Below, one piece after another: positions 12,501 through 23,826 of a stretch of DNA of 64,000 bases. The position numbers were made by a program, and so were the translations under genes. Below the pieces are notes generated by a model. That model ran no database searches and had not been told where the DNA came from. It was given only the letters and a program-made list of their open reading frames with translations. How positions within the stretch are numbered: position 1 is the stretch's first letter; every line of letters begins with the position of its first letter. Source of the DNA: Utricularia gibba (Eukaryota > Streptophyta > Magnoliopsida > Lamiales > Lentibulariaceae); NCBI GenBank assembly GCA_002189035.1, contig NEEC01000002.1, positions 4,425,001-4,489,000 on the forward strand, given 5' to 3'.

Positions 12501-13206
12501 CCATTTCTTTAACAAGGCTATAGAGAGATTGCTGAAAATCTATGGAGTCTGGTATAAGCCATCTAATTCTTACCACCCTCAGACCAATGAGCAGGCAGAA
12601 GTTTCTAATCGGGAGATCAAGCAAATTCTGGAAAAGACTGTGACTTCTTCTCGCAAGGACTGGAGCTCCAAGTTGAATGACACCTTGTGGGCAATTCGCA
12701 CAGCCTTCAAAACCCCCATCGGTATGTCTCCTTTTCGTCTTGTATATGGTAAACATTGCCATTTGCCCATTGAATTAGAGCAGAAGGCAAGATGGGCGAT
12801 CCAGTGAGTGAACTTGGAGATTCAAGGCAGTGGTGACTTGAGAAAGCTCCAACTTTCAGAGCTTGATGAACTAAGACATGAGGCCTACATGAGTTCTAAA
12901 ATCTTCAAGGAACGCACGAAGTAGTTCCATGAACGTCAGATCTTGCAAAAGCACTTTGAACCTAGACAAAAGGTATTATTATTTCAGTCTAAACTCAAAC
13001 TTCACCCAGGTAAACTGAAATCTCGTTGGGAAGGACCTTTTGTGATTAAACATGTGAATCCTAATGGTTCCATTGAGTTGTTTGATAGAGACATGCATAG
13101 CTCATTCACTGTGAACGGTCATAGATTGAAAGTGTTCCATGAGCTTATGATTGATGAAGTGGGACACCTTGTGGATGCGGTGGCATTCACTGAAATTCCC
13201 CTCTAA
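9507..13206 (+). pseudogene. pol: Athila-type pol: protease, reverse transcriptase, RNase H, integrase
   Basis: Domains appear in gypsy order. Protease: the catalytic triplet is in ADQGASINMMP (about 9747-9779), where the usual residue after Asp is replaced by Gln, and LILGHPF follows in another frame. Reverse transcriptase begins near 10480, and its catalytic motif is VFMDDF (about 11020-11037). RNase H is at 11410-11637 (ITDASN, YTTIEKEMLAV). Integrase is at 11641-12807, with an HHCC zinc finger ([10 protein letters not shown] ... CKSCENCQ), the first Asp in GIDFMGPF, the second in ISDRRSHF and the Glu in [10 protein letters not shown]. The reading frame changes near 9800 and near 10965. 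In-frame stops lie at 10703, 11344, 11635-11640, 12805 and 12922. No functional polyprotein can be made. Confidence 0.9.
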
Positions 13207-13569
13207 GTGATTCTGCACTTAAGTCTTACCCTAAGAATTATTCTAGGGTCCTCGATGGTGAGGTTACCAGTATTTTCTCCTTTTATTTTCGTTATGCATC
13301 TTTATTTTATTTATGCACTTTCAGTTATGCATTTTGCCTTTTGTACTGTTGCAATATGTTATTTTGTTGTTTCTTTCTGCCCCACTATTAGTTTCTAGTG
13401 CAATGGGCAATCTCTTGTATAGTTGCAACTCTTTCTTTATTTTTAGTTACACAAGCCCAGTGGGTTTAATTTTAAAAGGGTGGGAAACCCTTTTAAATCC
13501 TTCTTCCCAACAGTTACTCTCCCTCTTTTGCACCCCTTGCCTCTTTCTCAGAACCGTTGCAACTCTTCC

Positions 13570-15683
13570 ATGGCGAACCTCCCATCCTCAAACTCAACCA
13601 CCGTGCCACTGGCCACCCTTGACCACCCATCTGTTCCGACCGCCTCCATAACCACCAACCCAACCTCTGCCATGCCACGCACTATTCAGTTTTTTCCCCA
13701 ATCCGTTACCGCACCCTCTACCGCGAGCCCTAGGCCCTCTTCCGACGAAATGCTGCTCGCCACGCATGTAGAAGCTGACATTCTGCAGTTGCTGCTGAGT
13801 TTACGCGTAGCCCATCTTCATACCCTTGCCTCTAGCGCCTCATCACCCATTCCTATGCCACAACCATCCCCTGTCGCTGCTACACCCTCACCGCGCTAGC
13901 GTTCCCCACTACCGCGTGCTTCTCCGATCCCGAATCTGGTGGGTGTGCTTGATTTTTCCCTTACTTTGGCTACTCCTCGCCCTTCGACTACTGCCCCGTC
14001 CACCCACCACCGCACCCCTTCTCCACCTCTGGTGGTTACTATTTCTGCTACTCCTCCGCCACCGGAGCGCTTCACTCTTGGACCCCCGCTTACACCCGAC
14101 TCTCTTTACACTGATTTTCTTGACGACCAGGAAATTTCAGACCCCCCGGAGGGAGGTATTCCCAAGAGTGCGACCCTTGCTATCACTTTTGCTCCGGATG
14201 CTGTCCCAAATGCCTCCAAGAGCACTGCTCCAGCAAGGAAGACCACACAGTGGGAGGCAAAAAATGCTACCAGCAAGAAGAAGGGTATGGCTGAAGCAAG
14301 CAAGAAAAAGGAACCGGAAAAGGAACCTACCCGAGCACCCTCTGAGCCAACAAGAGAGGCAGCAGCTGCCAATAAAAAGAAGGACACGGCAACAAGCAAG
14401 AAGCCTCCAGCGAGGATGAGCCCTGAATCAACACCAGCACCCATCGAGACAATAAGAGAGGAAGATGCCACTATCTGAAGGGAACGACCAGAGAGAGCCA
14501 CCAAAGAACAAAAGAAACGGCCACGAGAGGAGAAGGAGGCTGGAAAAACACAGAAGGGAGGAAAAGCAAAACAACGCAAGGATGAGAAAGGTAAACAGAA
14601 AATGACTGAACCCCCTGTTGGCTCTACCATTTTTGCAGATAGGGACATCACTATGGTGGAATTGGAGGACTGCATTTTTACAGAGCACCTACGATTCAGC
14701 AGCAGAGCCCACAAGGAAAAGCTGGATACAATTTTTGGAGCAGGGCCAGAACCGGTGCGCTATCTAGACACTAAAACACTTCAGCACCTTGGCATTGAGC
14801 AAGAGGTAAACGCACGGTTAGCAGGAACACCGTTTCTTCATATTTTTCAGAACAAGCTGTCTGCCTGCGCTGAATTGTGTTATGAATTTTTCACGACATT
14901 TGTGTATGATGTGCCTGAAACTGTTTTTGCTCCTGGCATCATTCGGTTTAGATTGACTGGAATAGAGCCTTAGGATTTGTTTCTGAAAATGATTTGAACT
15001 CCATTGCTTTTCAGACTTCCATGTTTGATTTTCCTGGTGTTGAATATGTTGATGAACATGAAGTTTATGAGCAATTGACTGGGCATTATGAGGTTATCTT
15101 TAAGCAAAAAGGGACTAAGGCTAGTTTGGTAGTAGACCCTGTGTGGAGGATTATTCATGTGCTCCTTTCTACTTCCTTTTTCCAGCATCAACGCGCCTTC
15201 AATTCCTTGTTTAAAAATGAGACTTTTATTTTGTGGAGTTTAATGATGAAAAGGCCATTGAATGTTGGTGCTTTACTTGCTGATTTGATGAAGAAAGAAG
15301 TAGGGAATAGAACGCGTGTTTTGACTTTGCGGTTGTGAAACTGGGTCTCTTATTTGGCTTTAAAAGAATTTGGTCCTGATGCCTTAGAAAATGCCAACTT
15401 GCACATTGGACCCCCTCATCTCCCCATTAACTTATCTTTTCTCACAAATATTGGAATGATTCGACTTGCCAAAGGCAAGATCGTATTTTTATTAAGCATA
15501 GGTGAAGGAAACGTTGTGGAGCAGCCCTTGCCCAATGCTCAGGAAGCTTCTGGATCTGTTGGGGGGGGAAACACCTGTGAAAAGCGGAAACTGCTGTTGC
15601 TTGAGGGAAATTCGAGAGTTGAGAGGCACTATAGGCACCCTGAAGCTGTATTTAGAGACTGCTTGATTTACAGGCGGGCGTAA
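13570..15683 (+). pseudogene. Third ORF of Athila element (Athila ORF / env-position gene)
   Basis: It lies between pol and the 3' LTR, where Athila elements carry an extra gene sometimes called env-like. The first two thirds share one frame: a Pro/Ser/Thr-rich part from ATG 13570, a Lys/Glu-rich basic part (about 14200-14600), and a globular part containing RYLDTKTLQHLGI and FTTFVYDVPE. Stops interrupt at 13897, 14476 and 14971. The remainder shifts frame (14994-15683) with YEQLTGHYEVIF and LPINLSFLTNIGMIRL and has a stop at 15336. The globular part resembles the plant retrotransposon ATHILA ORF family. A related fragment lies at 51080-51740. I see no clear signal peptide or membrane segment, so an envelope role is not supported here. 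Confidence 0.7.
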
Positions 15684-16750
15684 GTCCTATTGTGCCTCCT
15701 AAACCTTGACTAGACTTTTTACCTTGTTTGTTTTGTATATATGTGTTCTTTGTTTTATGTGATTTAGTTTTCCTACTTGTCGTTGCACGTGTTTTGTAGT
15801 TGTGTGTCTGTCTTTTGGTGCCTTGAGTACTGCTGAGCATGTATAGGAATTTCGGATCATGCTTGAAATGTAAGATGCCTACCCCTTCGCTTCTGTGAGG
15901 ACTCGGCCTTTTTAGCTCTTACCTGCTTAAAACTTATATGAGGGTAGCCAGATTTTGTAGAAAAGTGCACGCATGCGGCCTCTGTTTTGCTCCATCTGCA
16001 CTAGGACTTACTTGTAAATTGCTTGTACGTGGCTTGCTAGTATGCGGATTTGTGGGTTGCATTGAGTTAGATACATAGACTGTGGCTGATGCACATAAAA
16101 GATTTTTGATGATAAAAGGCAAGCTTCAATCTAAAAAGTCGAGCTATATAAAAACAAAAAAAAAAGAGAAGAGAAAAGCAGCGAGGTACAAAAGGCAGGC
16201 ACACCAAAAAAGCCGTGCTGTAAAAAAAAATTCTTGTAGGAAATAAGAGCTTGAGGCTTAGACACTATGAACTCATTACTTTCCCTAAACATTTTTGTGG
16301 CCTGGCCAACCACACAAGGAGAAATAAGGATGAGCAAAGGGAGGGGAATGTGACTAACTCATAGTGGAAGAGTTCTCAAGTTTCTATGCTTTTGTTTAGT
16401 ACCTCCATGAGCATGACTTTCATTTTCAGCCACACTTTTGTATGTGTCTTGCAAGGTACAACTCATACATGTCACTGTTAGTATGCTACCGCATTTTAGG
16501 ATCAAGTTTGTACACGTGCAGATGTAATTTTTGAACACTTGAAGCATGCGAGTAACTCCTACTATCTATGCTTGAGTGAAACTGTTATTGCCCGCACTTG
16601 CTACCTCTCCTCTCCACTCCTTGCATGGATAGCATGACCAGAAACCTTTTCTTTGTCTCAGCAGACTCAACCTTAGATTTTCTGTTTTATTTTCTGTTTT
16701 ATTTTCTATTTTAGACTTGAGGACAAGTCTAGAGTCGTTGTAGGATAGTG
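15684..16750 (+). other. Athila 3' untranslated region and polypurine-tract region
   Basis: About 1.07 kb with no coding signal, between the third ORF and the 3' LTR. Its end carries the motif ACTTGAGGACAAGTCTAGAG, followed by a short spacer and the LTR start TGATAACACC. A nearly identical arrangement precedes the LTR at 38786, which links the two families. Confidence 0.7.
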
Positions 16751-17022
16751 TGATAACACCGTTTTTATTGTGTTTTTATATATGTTTTTAAGTGCGTTTT
16801 GTAGGGTTAAATGTTGCTTAGGGTGCTAAAATGTCTTCTTTTGTGCATTTAGTCTATTAAAATATGTTTATTATGAAAATAGGCTCAATTGGCAACAATT
16901 GAGCCGAAAATTCTAATATTTCATCTACTCTGTGTTTTAAGTCTTACCAGGGTAAGAGCTAGTACTGCAGCAACGTACTTTATGTGTTGAGAAGTCAAAA
17001 AGGGATAGAAAAGCTGTGCAAA
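16751..17022 (+). repeat. Truncated 3' LTR of nested Athila element
   Basis: Only the first 272 bp of the 1215-bp LTR remain. Similarity to 6511-6785 stops at about 17022, where the interior of the outer element resumes. The missing part was probably removed by deletion together with the target-site duplication. Confidence 0.85.
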
Positions 17023-17256
17023 AGTCTTACCAGGTTGGTCTGCCTGAAGTCTCCCCGAACGTCAATGATCACCCGCTGAGGAGGATCAAATAACAGAACT
17101 CTCCGGGGCTCAGGATCCGACTCCCTCTCCCCGATCGGAAAGAGAAAAGAAAAGATATTGCCTTCTTCCAATCTCAACGGAGCGCCGGCTCGCAGCACAG
17201 GGCTCCTTTCAGCGGGTGCTTCCACATCGACTACCCCGAATGAAGCACAAGGGGCC

Positions 17257-17620
17257 CTACTCCGATAGAGGTAGAAGACGATCCCACGCTCCCTCCGTCT
17301 TTGGTACCGGCCGAATTAAAGAGAATGTTGGACGAAGCTGTGCCGAGTCTTCGGGACGTTCAGCCGGAAATAATACTTAAGGGGATTTGGCAGGTACTGA
17401 TCTTTTGCCTTCTCAGTGTCATTCATAACAGATTTCCAACTTAGCAATTTTTCGTCAGGCCTTGACTTTTGGATGGGAGCTGGCCAAGAAAGTCGGGTCT
17501 CAACTCGAGGAGGTTGTTCGATTTCAGATGCAGATGGAGGCTCAAGATGCCAAAATGAAGTTCATGGCTGAGGAAGGGCAAGCTGGAGGCGAGGCTTCGA
17601 GGGCATGTTGGACCCTCAGT
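17257..17620 (+). CDS. Antisense two-exon ORF inside outer retrotransposon
   Basis: The orientation is opposite to the host element. A first open stretch reads through LKRMLDEAVPSLRDVQPEI and ends at CAG before a GT donor at 17394. A second begins after an AG acceptor at 17458 in the same phase, with FGWELAKKVGSQLEEVVRF followed by a Met/Gln/Lys-rich helical stretch, likely a coiled coil. The frame is ended by a stop soon after. Antisense extra ORFs are known in some plant Tat-lineage gypsy elements, and this may be the remains of one. I do not recognise a domain. Exon limits are inferred from splice consensus only, and the upstream limit is uncertain. Confidence 0.4.
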
Positions 17621-17883
17621 CGGTCCTCGCTATGATCTCCCTCCTCCTCCTGAAGTTTAATTTCTTTATTTCTTCTTTTGCTGAACTAATGTTCTTGTCC
17701 CCAATTCTGGGGTTTTTGGATACTTTGAGATCCTGGTTTGGGATTCTTCTTTCTGATCTACTTATCTCTTGCTTTTATCGCTTTCGCCTTTACTAGTATT
17801 TATGAGTTGCATGATTCGCCAATCACCCGATTGAGCTTCTCGCTCAAGTACTATCTTATAATCGCCCGATTTCCGATAAGGAC

Positions 17884-18740
17884 ATGCACTGGAACCCCTT
17901 GGGCTTGAGTTATTTCCCCACTCCGAATGCGTCTTCAGCTGGTCGGATCTATGATTTCAAGGCATATCCGGATCAGCTTCGGGCACGTTTACTGTTCCAA
18001 TATTTGGTAGCATGCTCTTTATTTAGAGCTTTTTTTGGTGCTTTATACGAACGTCATTTAGGAAGGACTGGTACCCAAGTTGTGTTAGGGTTGGCCCTTG
18101 TTATTAGTGTGTGGGTTTTGGGAGGTCTTATATTTCGGGGGTGTCCTGATTCAGTTTGTTGTGCCCAGGGCGGGTTTAAGCCTGGGGGGGCTTACGCAGA
18201 CGGTTGCAGGGGATACTGATACCCGAGCTAACCCTTATCACTGGAGCCTAGGCTTTGGAGATCACATGTTTAGGAGAGAGCCTCGAGTTGGTTTGCTGTG
18301 CTCATAACGAGGCTTAGATTTAGAGGGTTCGCCAAGGCTTTTGTGTCCCGGGGGATGGGTGTCTTTTTGCCAACCCTTTGGTTGGGCTTTTTGACTTTGG
18401 ATTGCCTTAATATTTCCTTACGTGAGCTGAACCGGGAAGTAGACCAAGACCCCTCATGGGTTGAGTGACTTCCCCAATCCGATTGGGCTCTCTTCTGGCT
18501 GAATTCCCATTGTTTTGAACATGGGTAGATTTGCTTCGGGTGCTCTTGCCGTCTCGAGATTCGGCAGTAAGTTTTGAACTTAAGGGCTTTTTCGGGGCTT
18601 ACGCAGACGGTTTTAGGAAACCGGTGACCGAGTGGTACCAGGGCTTATCCTTATCATTGAGGCCTGGGTTTCGAAGATTTTACATTTCGGGGGATCCTGA
18701 GTTGATTTGTTGTGCTTGATAGGGGGTGCTGATTTAGAAG
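17884..18740. repeat. Degenerate internal repeats of outer element
   Basis: Two diverged copies of a GC-rich passage occur in the non-coding interior. Each includes GCTTACGCAGACGG (about 18188 and 18597) followed 30-50 bp later by TTATC-C/A-CTT/TGGAG-type sequence. They resemble the non-coding filler of large non-autonomous retrotransposons. No protein is supported. Confidence 0.45.
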
Positions 18741-19181
18741 GTTTGCTTGTGCTTACATGACTTGGCCAAAGCTTATGATCTTGCTAACCCATCTCTGCTT
18801 TGGAGGAATTTATAACCATCCATGTGTTTTGACGAAGAAAATTCCAAATCTAGAAAGGACTTGTGATAGGGATGGTATTGAGCCGATTATGCATAGAATT
18901 TTCTTACATGTGTTGCGTTCTAAATATCTCGAGAATTTTCCCACATGTCATTGTGTTTGGATGCTTCGGAGCACCAATCTTCTTCCGAGAATTCCGTTGG
19001 GGATACAAACTTGTCGTAACTTTTTTTTTCGTTTTTCACGGATGAGCCCCTAGTCAGCTATAAATAGTCTGTCGTTTTTCTTCCATCAATTCCAACTCCA
19101 GTTTTTTATAAGTTAGCGTTCTCCCTATTTGTTTCCAGTTTGTTGATGACTTGGTTACGCCTCTTTCTTCGCAGCATCTCC

Positions 19182-19406
19182 TCATCGGTTTCGGATTCGG
19201 TTTCCATGTCCGGGGGATATTCCGGAATCAGGGGTTGCTTTTCCACTCGTCGTGCGGTCTTGGGTGTCTCCTCCTGTGTGTTGGAGTTCAGACCTGAAGT
19301 CGGAGAGAATTTCCGTTAGAAGGGCCTTCAGTTGCTCCTTGCTGATGATCATAAGACCGGGGTTTTGCTTCCCGGCACTTCCTTCGTGGATAGAATTCAT
19401 GGCCAT
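19182..19406 (-). pseudogene. gag: gag N-terminal fragment of outer element
   Basis: A 74-residue open frame about 75 bp after the minus-strand primer-binding site, starting MAMNSIHEGSAG and running through KEQLKALLTEILSDFRSEL. Short leader peptides with this EQL...ALL...EF pattern begin many plant gypsy gag proteins. The frame ends at 19182, and no nucleocapsid or pol is found further on. It is therefore at best a remnant of a non-autonomous element's gag. Confidence 0.45.
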
Positions 19407-19479
19407 CTTATTTTATGCCATGGTTGATGTTTGTTGAGCGGCTTCTGTGGATTTCTCGAGTGGGACAATAGATCGGCCC

Positions 19480-19497
19480 CACGGTGGGCGCCAAAAA
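19480..19497 (-). promoter_or_regulatory. Primer-binding site of outer element
   Basis: On the minus strand the 18 bases read TGGCGCCCACCGTGGGGC, immediately after the LTR with five T residues as edge. This form of primer-binding site is frequent in plant gypsy elements and fixes the element's orientation as minus. Confidence 0.75.
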
Positions 19498-20049
19498 TGT
19501 TATGGGTGAAAATTGGTTGAGTGGGTCGGGCCGATTTTCCGGTTATGGATGTGATCGGAAAGACAACTTTTTTGTATACTTCTTTCCGTGATTTGTTCGG
19601 TTTGACTGGGTGAAATGAATGCATGCAGAGATTTTTTTACGTGGAAACCATCGTAAGACGGAAAAACCACGAAGCTGTCGAAGCTCGCTGGAGAAGACTT
19701 CTACTAGACGGAGGTGGTCGAGAAAACGATACAAGTTGTGGAGTTTTTTTTTTTGGTTCCCCCCCCCCCCCCCTTTTCTTCAGAACTTCTCCTATTTATA
19801 GAAGGGGCCGCTCTAGCCGATTCCTCACTTCTGCAGGTGTCAGTTACTTTTGCGCTTGCTATACGATCTCGCTTTTCAGATATCGGCCGCCTGTTCTGCC
19901 ATAATTCAGCTGCTTTTCAGACTGTATCATACGGCCACCGTTGTCGAATTTCTGACACATATCGGCCTGTCGACTGGCGTTATCCTGTCAAGGCTTCTTT
20001 TGGCAGCCTTTCACAAACTGATCATCCTCAGCCGATTTAGACCCCATCA
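19498..20049 (-). repeat. Right LTR of outer element (its 5' LTR)
   Basis: A 552-bp copy of 5538-6092. On the minus strand it starts TGATGGGGT and ends with ATAACA. It holds a TATA box (19791-19800) and long C and T homopolymers (about 19746-19774). The duplication CCTTC follows at 20050-20054. Confidence 0.88.
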
Positions 20050-20589
20050 CCTTCAACAAATAATCAAGAGATAGAGTAGAATGATGAATATGATTATTCA
20101 AAATTGATAAATGAGGTTTGAAAACATTTTAAAAAGGCACAAATTGATGAAAAGTAGAAACCAATATGTAATTAATGCTCATCATCAATTATTTTTGAAA
20201 CAAAGAGTAGAACGTTTCTTAAAAGTATAAAAAGCATGGCGCTCAATCATATATTTTTTAGATATAAAAACGTTCAAACATTTCTTATGCTTGAAAGTGT
20301 CATTTCCTATAAAAAATTTTTTTCTATATATTGGAAGAAGGAGACCTAAAATATAAGCTTAGTTTGTTGGAAGAAGATTAGTTACTTTCAAAGATTTTGG
20401 AAGTTGAGAATCTTTCATGAGGCTATAAAATTATTTTAAGGTATTTATATCTTGTTAACATTATTTTTTTAATTTTATATAGTTATGATTTTTAGATTTA
20501 ACATTTAATAAATTTTTGTAGGGGCATGTTATCCTACTGCAAATTTATTATTTTCCTAACAATTTGTAATCAAATTGACCTTAAACAAA

Positions 20590-21190
20590 TGAATTAATGA
20601 TCTAGATGAATTGAGAAGAGATATGACAAGTAAGATGTTTGATAAATTTATAAAATATTGGAATATGATTCATGATATTATGAGAGTTGCTTATTTGTTA
20701 AATCTGAGATATAAATCATATTTTTTAAATTATGGCTGGGAGAGTAGTAGTCATGTTGAGAAAATTGTGAACATTTGCTTGATAATGTTGTTTAAGTATC
20801 AAGGACAAAAGAAAAGTTTTTCATCATTTGTAGGATCTAGTTTTAGTATTGGTTCATATATGCAATTTTATGAACTTTATTAGTTCTAAAAAGAGCAACG
20901 AGTCCAACTTTTAGTCAAAGTTTGATTACTACATAAATGATGATGTCTTGTGACTATCTAAAAATTTTGCTAAAATGTATTGATGGAATACAAATGAAGT
21001 AAAATATTCAACTCTACAAAAAATTGCAAGAGATATATTAGATATCTATGTTACCTTAGAGACCTATAAATTAGTTTTTAGCACATGAGTTGGATCATTA
21101 ATCCACATCAGAGTAAATTGTATTTATCTCTAGTTGTGACTTTCGTTTGTTTAAGGAATTGAACATCTAATAAAAAATAATAAACTATTT
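20590..21190 (+). pseudogene. hAT transposase C-terminal remnant
   Basis: The open frame 20611-20883 shows the RNase-H-side pattern MFDKFIKYWNMIHDIMRVA ... LNLRYKSYF, a degenerate form of the hAT 'KYW ... LDPRYK' block. Downstream, in shifting frames with stops, come FDYYINDDVL and LQKIARDILDIYV, which match the hAT dimerisation domain. The N-terminal half is missing. The CCTTC-flanked outer LTR element ends just upstream, so it may have inserted into this older hAT copy. Confidence 0.65.
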
Positions 21191-21440
21191 ATTATCAATG
21201 TTTATTTCTTATTTTATTTATTATTAAATAATTATAATTGCATTAATTCTATTTGTCACATTTATGTAAGATGGAGAGGGGATGGTAAAATCCAAAGAAA
21301 TATATAATTTTTTTGCATTAACTCCAAACTTTTATGAATGGATTATTTTTATCCAATCTTTTGGTATGTTAATTGTTAACTACTGTATGATTTTGAAAAG
21401 GGACAAGGAGGTTGTAAAACTTTTGACTCTTAAGAGTATG

Positions 21441-22015
21441 TGATAAACAAAAAAATGTTGCAATATTGTTAATTTGTAAATTTTTCTATCAAATAAAATT
21501 TATAAATCTAATTCACATCAAACCATATGAAAATATGAGTATAGTGGACTAGGGTCGAACACAAGGAGTTAAGTGCTTGCTATGCGAAAGTTAATGCATG
21601 CAATCAATGTCATGTTAATATATTTGGTCTTAACTAGGACTAAGACAGAGTTACGATAAAATACAGTAAGGAAAAGTAACAAACTTTTGAACTCGGTTGT
21701 TTCTAAGATGAAATGGGTGACGCCTTGGGACTCTTAAATAATGTATGCTTATCACTAAACACGTTCACATAAACCATAAGTCAAATAACTAATAAACAAA
21801 GTCTAGATCTACCCGGACTCTTGCATTCCTCCTAATCTTTGGTCTACCTCTAATCAAGGTTGTTAAGATGAGTTTCATTATTTTCCCCTCCTGGATCTAT
21901 TCTGGTTTGTTAAGAAAGTGGCATGACTTATGGTTAATAAAGTCTAAAGATTGATTATTACATTTCTCTCCTTTTTAACCCAAGGCACCTTTTTAAGTAC
22001 TTAGCCACTCATAAT
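21441..22015 (-). mobile_element. Truncated LTR (copy D) of second Athila-like family
   Basis: It starts TGATAAACAA like the other members and follows the sequence of the copies at 23827 and 52302, including the 'GGTCTACCTCTAA' and 'GGTTTGTTAAGAAAGTGG'-type blocks. Similarity ends where the foldback begins. On the minus strand this is the 3' part of the LTR. Confidence 0.75.
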
Positions 22016-22211
22016 AAGAGAAAAAAAAACGTTTTCATAACATATTCTAAACAATATTCTGGTATCAAAGTTAAACAATAGCAATTTGTTGGGATCCAAA
22101 TGAGAGTACTTAAAAATTAATGCACCTTTTTTAATCCAACATTTGCTATTGTTTAACTTTGATACCAGAATATTGTTTAGAATATGTTATGAAAACGTTT
22201 TTTTTCTCTTT
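22016..22211. repeat. Long foldback (inverted repeat)
   Basis: Arms 22016-22084 and 22143-22211 are practically perfect inverted copies over about 69 bp, differing by one base in an A/T run. A weaker continuation toward the centre raises pairing to about 75 bp. The loop is about 50 bp. The left arm begins exactly where LTR copy D stops, so the structure may have arisen by a fold-back repair event at a break rather than by transposition. Confidence 0.85.
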
Positions 22212-22283
22212 TAATAAAGTACTATTCTCTTTTAATAAAGTAATTTTTAATAAAGTACTATTCTCTTTTTAAGTACTATTGAT
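22204..22283. repeat. Short AT-rich tandem repeat
   Basis: Imperfect repeats of a TTCTCTTTTAATAAAGTACTA unit follow the foldback directly, three to four copies with indels. No coding potential. Confidence 0.7.
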
Positions 22284-23826
22284 GGATATACATAATGGGC
22301 AGATTACCACAAGTGTTGGGTTTAGATTTGGATTTAAAAAAAGGTGGGGCGGGTATAGATTTGATAAAACCCACTCCACGCGCATTCATGTGTCTAATTA
22401 TTAAAATTAGACACGATTGGTTGTGGATTAATTTTTTTAAAATTTTAAGTAATTTGCGGATTAATTCTAAAGGATTTTTTAAATATATTTTTAAAAAAAA
22501 TTAATTTTTTTAAATTTTTAAATAATTATTTCAAACATTAAGGATTATTAATGTCAAATTGGTGAATGCTAGAATGCTAGAACCGATTTTTCCTATGTAT
22601 TGAAAAAGTGAATACCAATTTTATCATTATTTTAAAATAAAAAAGGTCATTGTTATAATTTTTACAAATATTAGGAGCCCCCCCATAAGTAGTGAATAGG
22701 GGATGGCGGCTCTTAATCACAAATTCCAACCCCATTACCTGATCCTTATCCTCCACGTGTACTCATGCTGCTTCACTCTGAGTCTGATGGGGAATCAAAC
22801 CCAAGAGTTGATCATGGTATCGCATTCACGATTCAGGATTATATATAAAAGTGGTCATTCTCTCAATTCTCAATAATCATAATTAGAAAAATAACCACCT
22901 TTTTTTATTTTTTTAAACACAAAACAGGTAAACACATTATTTCGTGCAATAAATAAACAGGACTTTTTTAAATATTTTTTTAAATCAGTTCAGAGTTAGG
23001 GTTCATTAAATATCATAAATTACGATAATTGGAAACTATTTTCAATTACTTACAGAAAAAACTAAATAATAGAAAGTGAAGTTAATGCAGATGATGCTGC
23101 ATTTATTCAAATTATTGATTATATTCTACATTCATCTTCTCAAACTTATACACATTATTATAATGAGGAAATGGGTGGCACCTATCAAGTTATAGACCTC
23201 GCTGAAGAGTACTCACCATTCTAGTGGTCCCTACGTGAGGACTTGCCAAATGCCAAGGGGAGGAGCAAGTTGGACTAGTAAACAGAACGGGACCTCGAAG
23301 AGAGACAGGATCCTAACTACGTGAGGATGTTGCATGTTGGACTTGGGTCTACTCTCAACCTATAGAGGCCTACCACGTGGCGTAGATGAAGGGGGGGGGG
23401 GGGGATTTCAGTTGCCCAGCCCCCTAATCATCAGCTCATCTCTGCGTATCTGAGTATTGCACCACCAACATATGGGATGAGATGTCCGTCCCTTGTTTAG
23501 GGAGGGAGATGCACAAAAATGATATCATATGGATGCTTTAATGACTTGTTTTGTTATTATCACTCAATAATTGATGAGTATACGCATCCCAAGACAAAAA
23601 TAAAATTTGAAATGAGGTGAATCCTTACGAAGCTTAGGTTTAATAAGGTGGTACATGGTATTTCTCTTACTTTGAAGAAGAGGGTGGAAACATTAAGAAA
23701 CTACCTCGACCCATGTGATTTGGGCAAGACACAGGCATATCGGATCTGCATGTGTGCTAAGTATATACTCTTGGATGATACCTTATTAACGATACACGTT
23801 GAGAGAGAATGAAAGGGAAATCAGAC
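22284..23826. other. Intergenic AT-rich DNA, no gene supported
   Basis: It contains a GGGTTTAGATTTGGATTT-type passage (22318-22350) typical of plant repeats, a G13 homopolymer near 23391-23403, and a moderately GC-rich stretch (23170-23480) with no recognised product. Nothing else was seen. Confidence 0.5.

Larger units (their letters stand above)
6511..17022 (+). mobile_element. Athila-lineage Ty3/gypsy retrotransposon, nested and degenerate
   Basis: The 5' LTR (6511-7725) starts with TG and ends with CA. It is followed three bases later by a primer-binding site TGGCGCCGTTGCCGGGGA, complementary to the 3' end of plant tRNA-Asp, as in Athila elements. Then come gag, protease-RT-RNaseH-integrase and a third ORF of Athila type, a 3' untranslated region of about 1 kb, and a 3' LTR cut short after 272 bp. 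The element sits inside the interior of the outer minus-strand retrotransposon. Because the right end is lost, no target-site duplication can be checked. All genes are interrupted, so it is dead. Confidence 0.88.
5538..20049 (-). mobile_element. Outer LTR retrotransposon, internally deleted or non-autonomous, hosting a nested Athila element
   Basis: The LTRs are 5538-6092 and 19498-20049. The 5-bp target-site duplication CCTTC stands at 5533-5537 and 20050-20054. Orientation is minus: a primer-binding site abuts the right LTR on the minus strand (TGGCGCCCACCGTGGGGC, 19497 down to 19480), and the LTR TATA box (TATAAATAGG, 19791-19800) reads the same way. The interior not belonging to the nested element is only 6093-6510 and about 17023-19497. 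It holds a gag-like start and an antisense ORF but no pol, so the element looks like a LARD-type or deleted Ty3/gypsy element, possibly Tat-like. LTR divergence is visible throughout, so the insertion is not recent. Confidence 0.85.

Noticed and set aside
13570-15683. Athila third ORF as a true envelope gene
   Set aside because: No signal peptide or transmembrane stretch is visible. Only its position suggests env.
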